Shown one piece after another: positions 63,195-64,000 of a DNA stretch of 64,000 bases. Below the pieces are notes generated by a model. It was not told the origin of the DNA. It searched no databases and saw only the letters and a program-made list of their open reading frames with translations. Each line of letters begins with the position of its first letter. The stretch's first letter is position 1. Origin of the DNA: Acheta domesticus (lineage: Eukaryota; Arthropoda; Insecta; Orthoptera; Gryllidae); assembly GCA_031308135.1 (NCBI GenBank), contig JAHLJT010008756.1:138557775-138621774 (forward strand). The letters run 5' to 3'. The position numbers were made by a program, and so were the translations under genes.

Positions 63195-64000
63195 TAATTT
63201 TTTTAAAACGTCGTGAGGAGTTCGTTCCTCCCTTCCGGGTCTGGGAGAGGCACGCCGCCGGTGCGAGGGCATTGGGCAGCGCGCGCCGTGTGTGTGTGTG
63301 TGTGAGGCTGAGGGCTGGGGCCGCGCGCGTCGCGCCGGACGCAGGGGCTGCTCGGCGTGCGTGCGCGCGTGCGTGCGTGCGCGTGAGCGAGCGAGCGAGC
63401 GAAGGTGAAACCGGAGACGGCGGGCACACAATGCGGAGGGGCGGCCAGCCGTTGCGTATGTGGCCGGCGCGGCGCGGCGCGGACTGAGGTGCGGGTGAGT
63501 GCGTGTGTGTGTGTGTGTGTGAGGCGACCGGTGCGTACGTGGAACGGCAGCTGCGGCGGCGGCGGCGGCGCAGGCCGAGTGGGCCGGCCCCTCACACACA
63601 TGCTCGCGCCGCTATTAACTTAACGGTCATCTCGCCTCCATTATGTGCGGCGTAATTGATCGTCGCCGCCGCCCCCGCCGCCCCCGCCGCCGCCCCCGCC
63701 GCCGCCCCCCGCCGCCGCCCGCGTGCGGATGTCCTGCGGCGGCGCGGACGCGGCCAGCTGCGGCCCCGCCCCCGCCCCCGCCCCCGCCCCCGCCGTCCCC
63801 AGACGTCGTCGCTGGCGAGCTTTTTAGTGCTCCGCCCCGCCCCGCCCGCGCTTCGCATGTGCACCCGCTTCTGTCCGCGCCTCCGCCCTCGCCTCCCTCG
63901 CGCGGCTACCCCAACGCGCTGCTCCTCTGGCCTCCGCCTTCGCCTTCGCCCCTCCGCCGCGGCAGCTGCGTCTTCGCCTGCGCTGCCTCCCCTCCCCCCG
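63195..64000. promoter_or_regulatory. Long GC/CpG-rich island running off the window
   Basis: About 800 bp of CpG-dense DNA with (GT)n at 63289-63303 and 63505-63521, (GGC)n near 63556-63570, (CCG)n at 63663-63720 and (CCCCGC)n near 63765-63795. An AT-containing core 'ctattaacttaacggtcat' near 63612 and 'ccattatgtgcggcgtaatt' (63638) breaks it. It is the longest such block reaching an edge and the best candidate for a promoter or first exon of a gene to the right. Frames are low-complexity in all readings. Confidence 0.4.

Overview
This window looks like intergenic DNA from a large, repeat-rich eukaryotic genome, most likely an arthropod and probably an insect. The evidence is a decayed Jockey-type LINE, the 3' end of an RTE-type LINE, several families of tRNA-derived SINEs, and non-autonomous DNA transposons whose ends and target-site duplications fit hAT, piggyBac and PIF/Harbinger. 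There are no operons, Shine-Dalgarno sites or dense ORFs. I recognise no intact host protein-coding gene. Nearly all longer ORFs lie in GC-rich or tandem-repeat DNA that lacks stop codons in several frames.

Layout. From 1 to 16.5 kb the DNA is AT-rich and carries three copies of an unclassified AT-rich family (here called X), three small SINEs (families B, C, D), a Harbinger-like MITE with TAA duplications, an RTE fragment, a Jockey fragment with a mutated catalytic site, and a TTAA-flanked piggyBac-like MITE. From 17 to 25 kb SINE-A copies in both orientations mix with a 234-bp tandem duplication, paired repeats Y and Z, GC-rich islands and hAT ends. From 27 to 38 kb there is a 34-bp-arm hairpin, a hAT element nested in a SINE-A copy with a perfect 8-bp duplication, a G-rich 10-bp minisatellite, a 45-bp-arm perfect palindrome, tandem SINE-B copies, and a SINE-A copy bounded by 18-bp direct repeats. 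From 38 to 41 kb family X shows modules repeating about every 307 bp. From 41 to 57 kb there are more GC-rich islands, a TIR element with a SANT/MADF-like ORF, a second Harbinger-like MITE, and an 845-bp 'GCACAAGG' minisatellite. From 58 to 64 kb come more SINE-A fragments, another X copy, a ~350-bp tandem duplication, a 25-bp-arm hairpin, microsatellites, and a long GC/CpG-rich block running off the right edge.

Themes. (1) SINE-A is unusually long (about 540-600 bp) and dominates, with about 20 fragments. (2) Family X is the least explained component: it has periodic internal modules and a shared terminal palindrome. (3) About 16 GC/CpG-rich islands without recognisable exons are spaced along the window, several containing short AT-rich homeodomain-like cores. 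They could be regulatory DNA of a neighbouring developmental gene, but this is inference. Element boundaries are by eye and approximate unless a target-site duplication fixes them.
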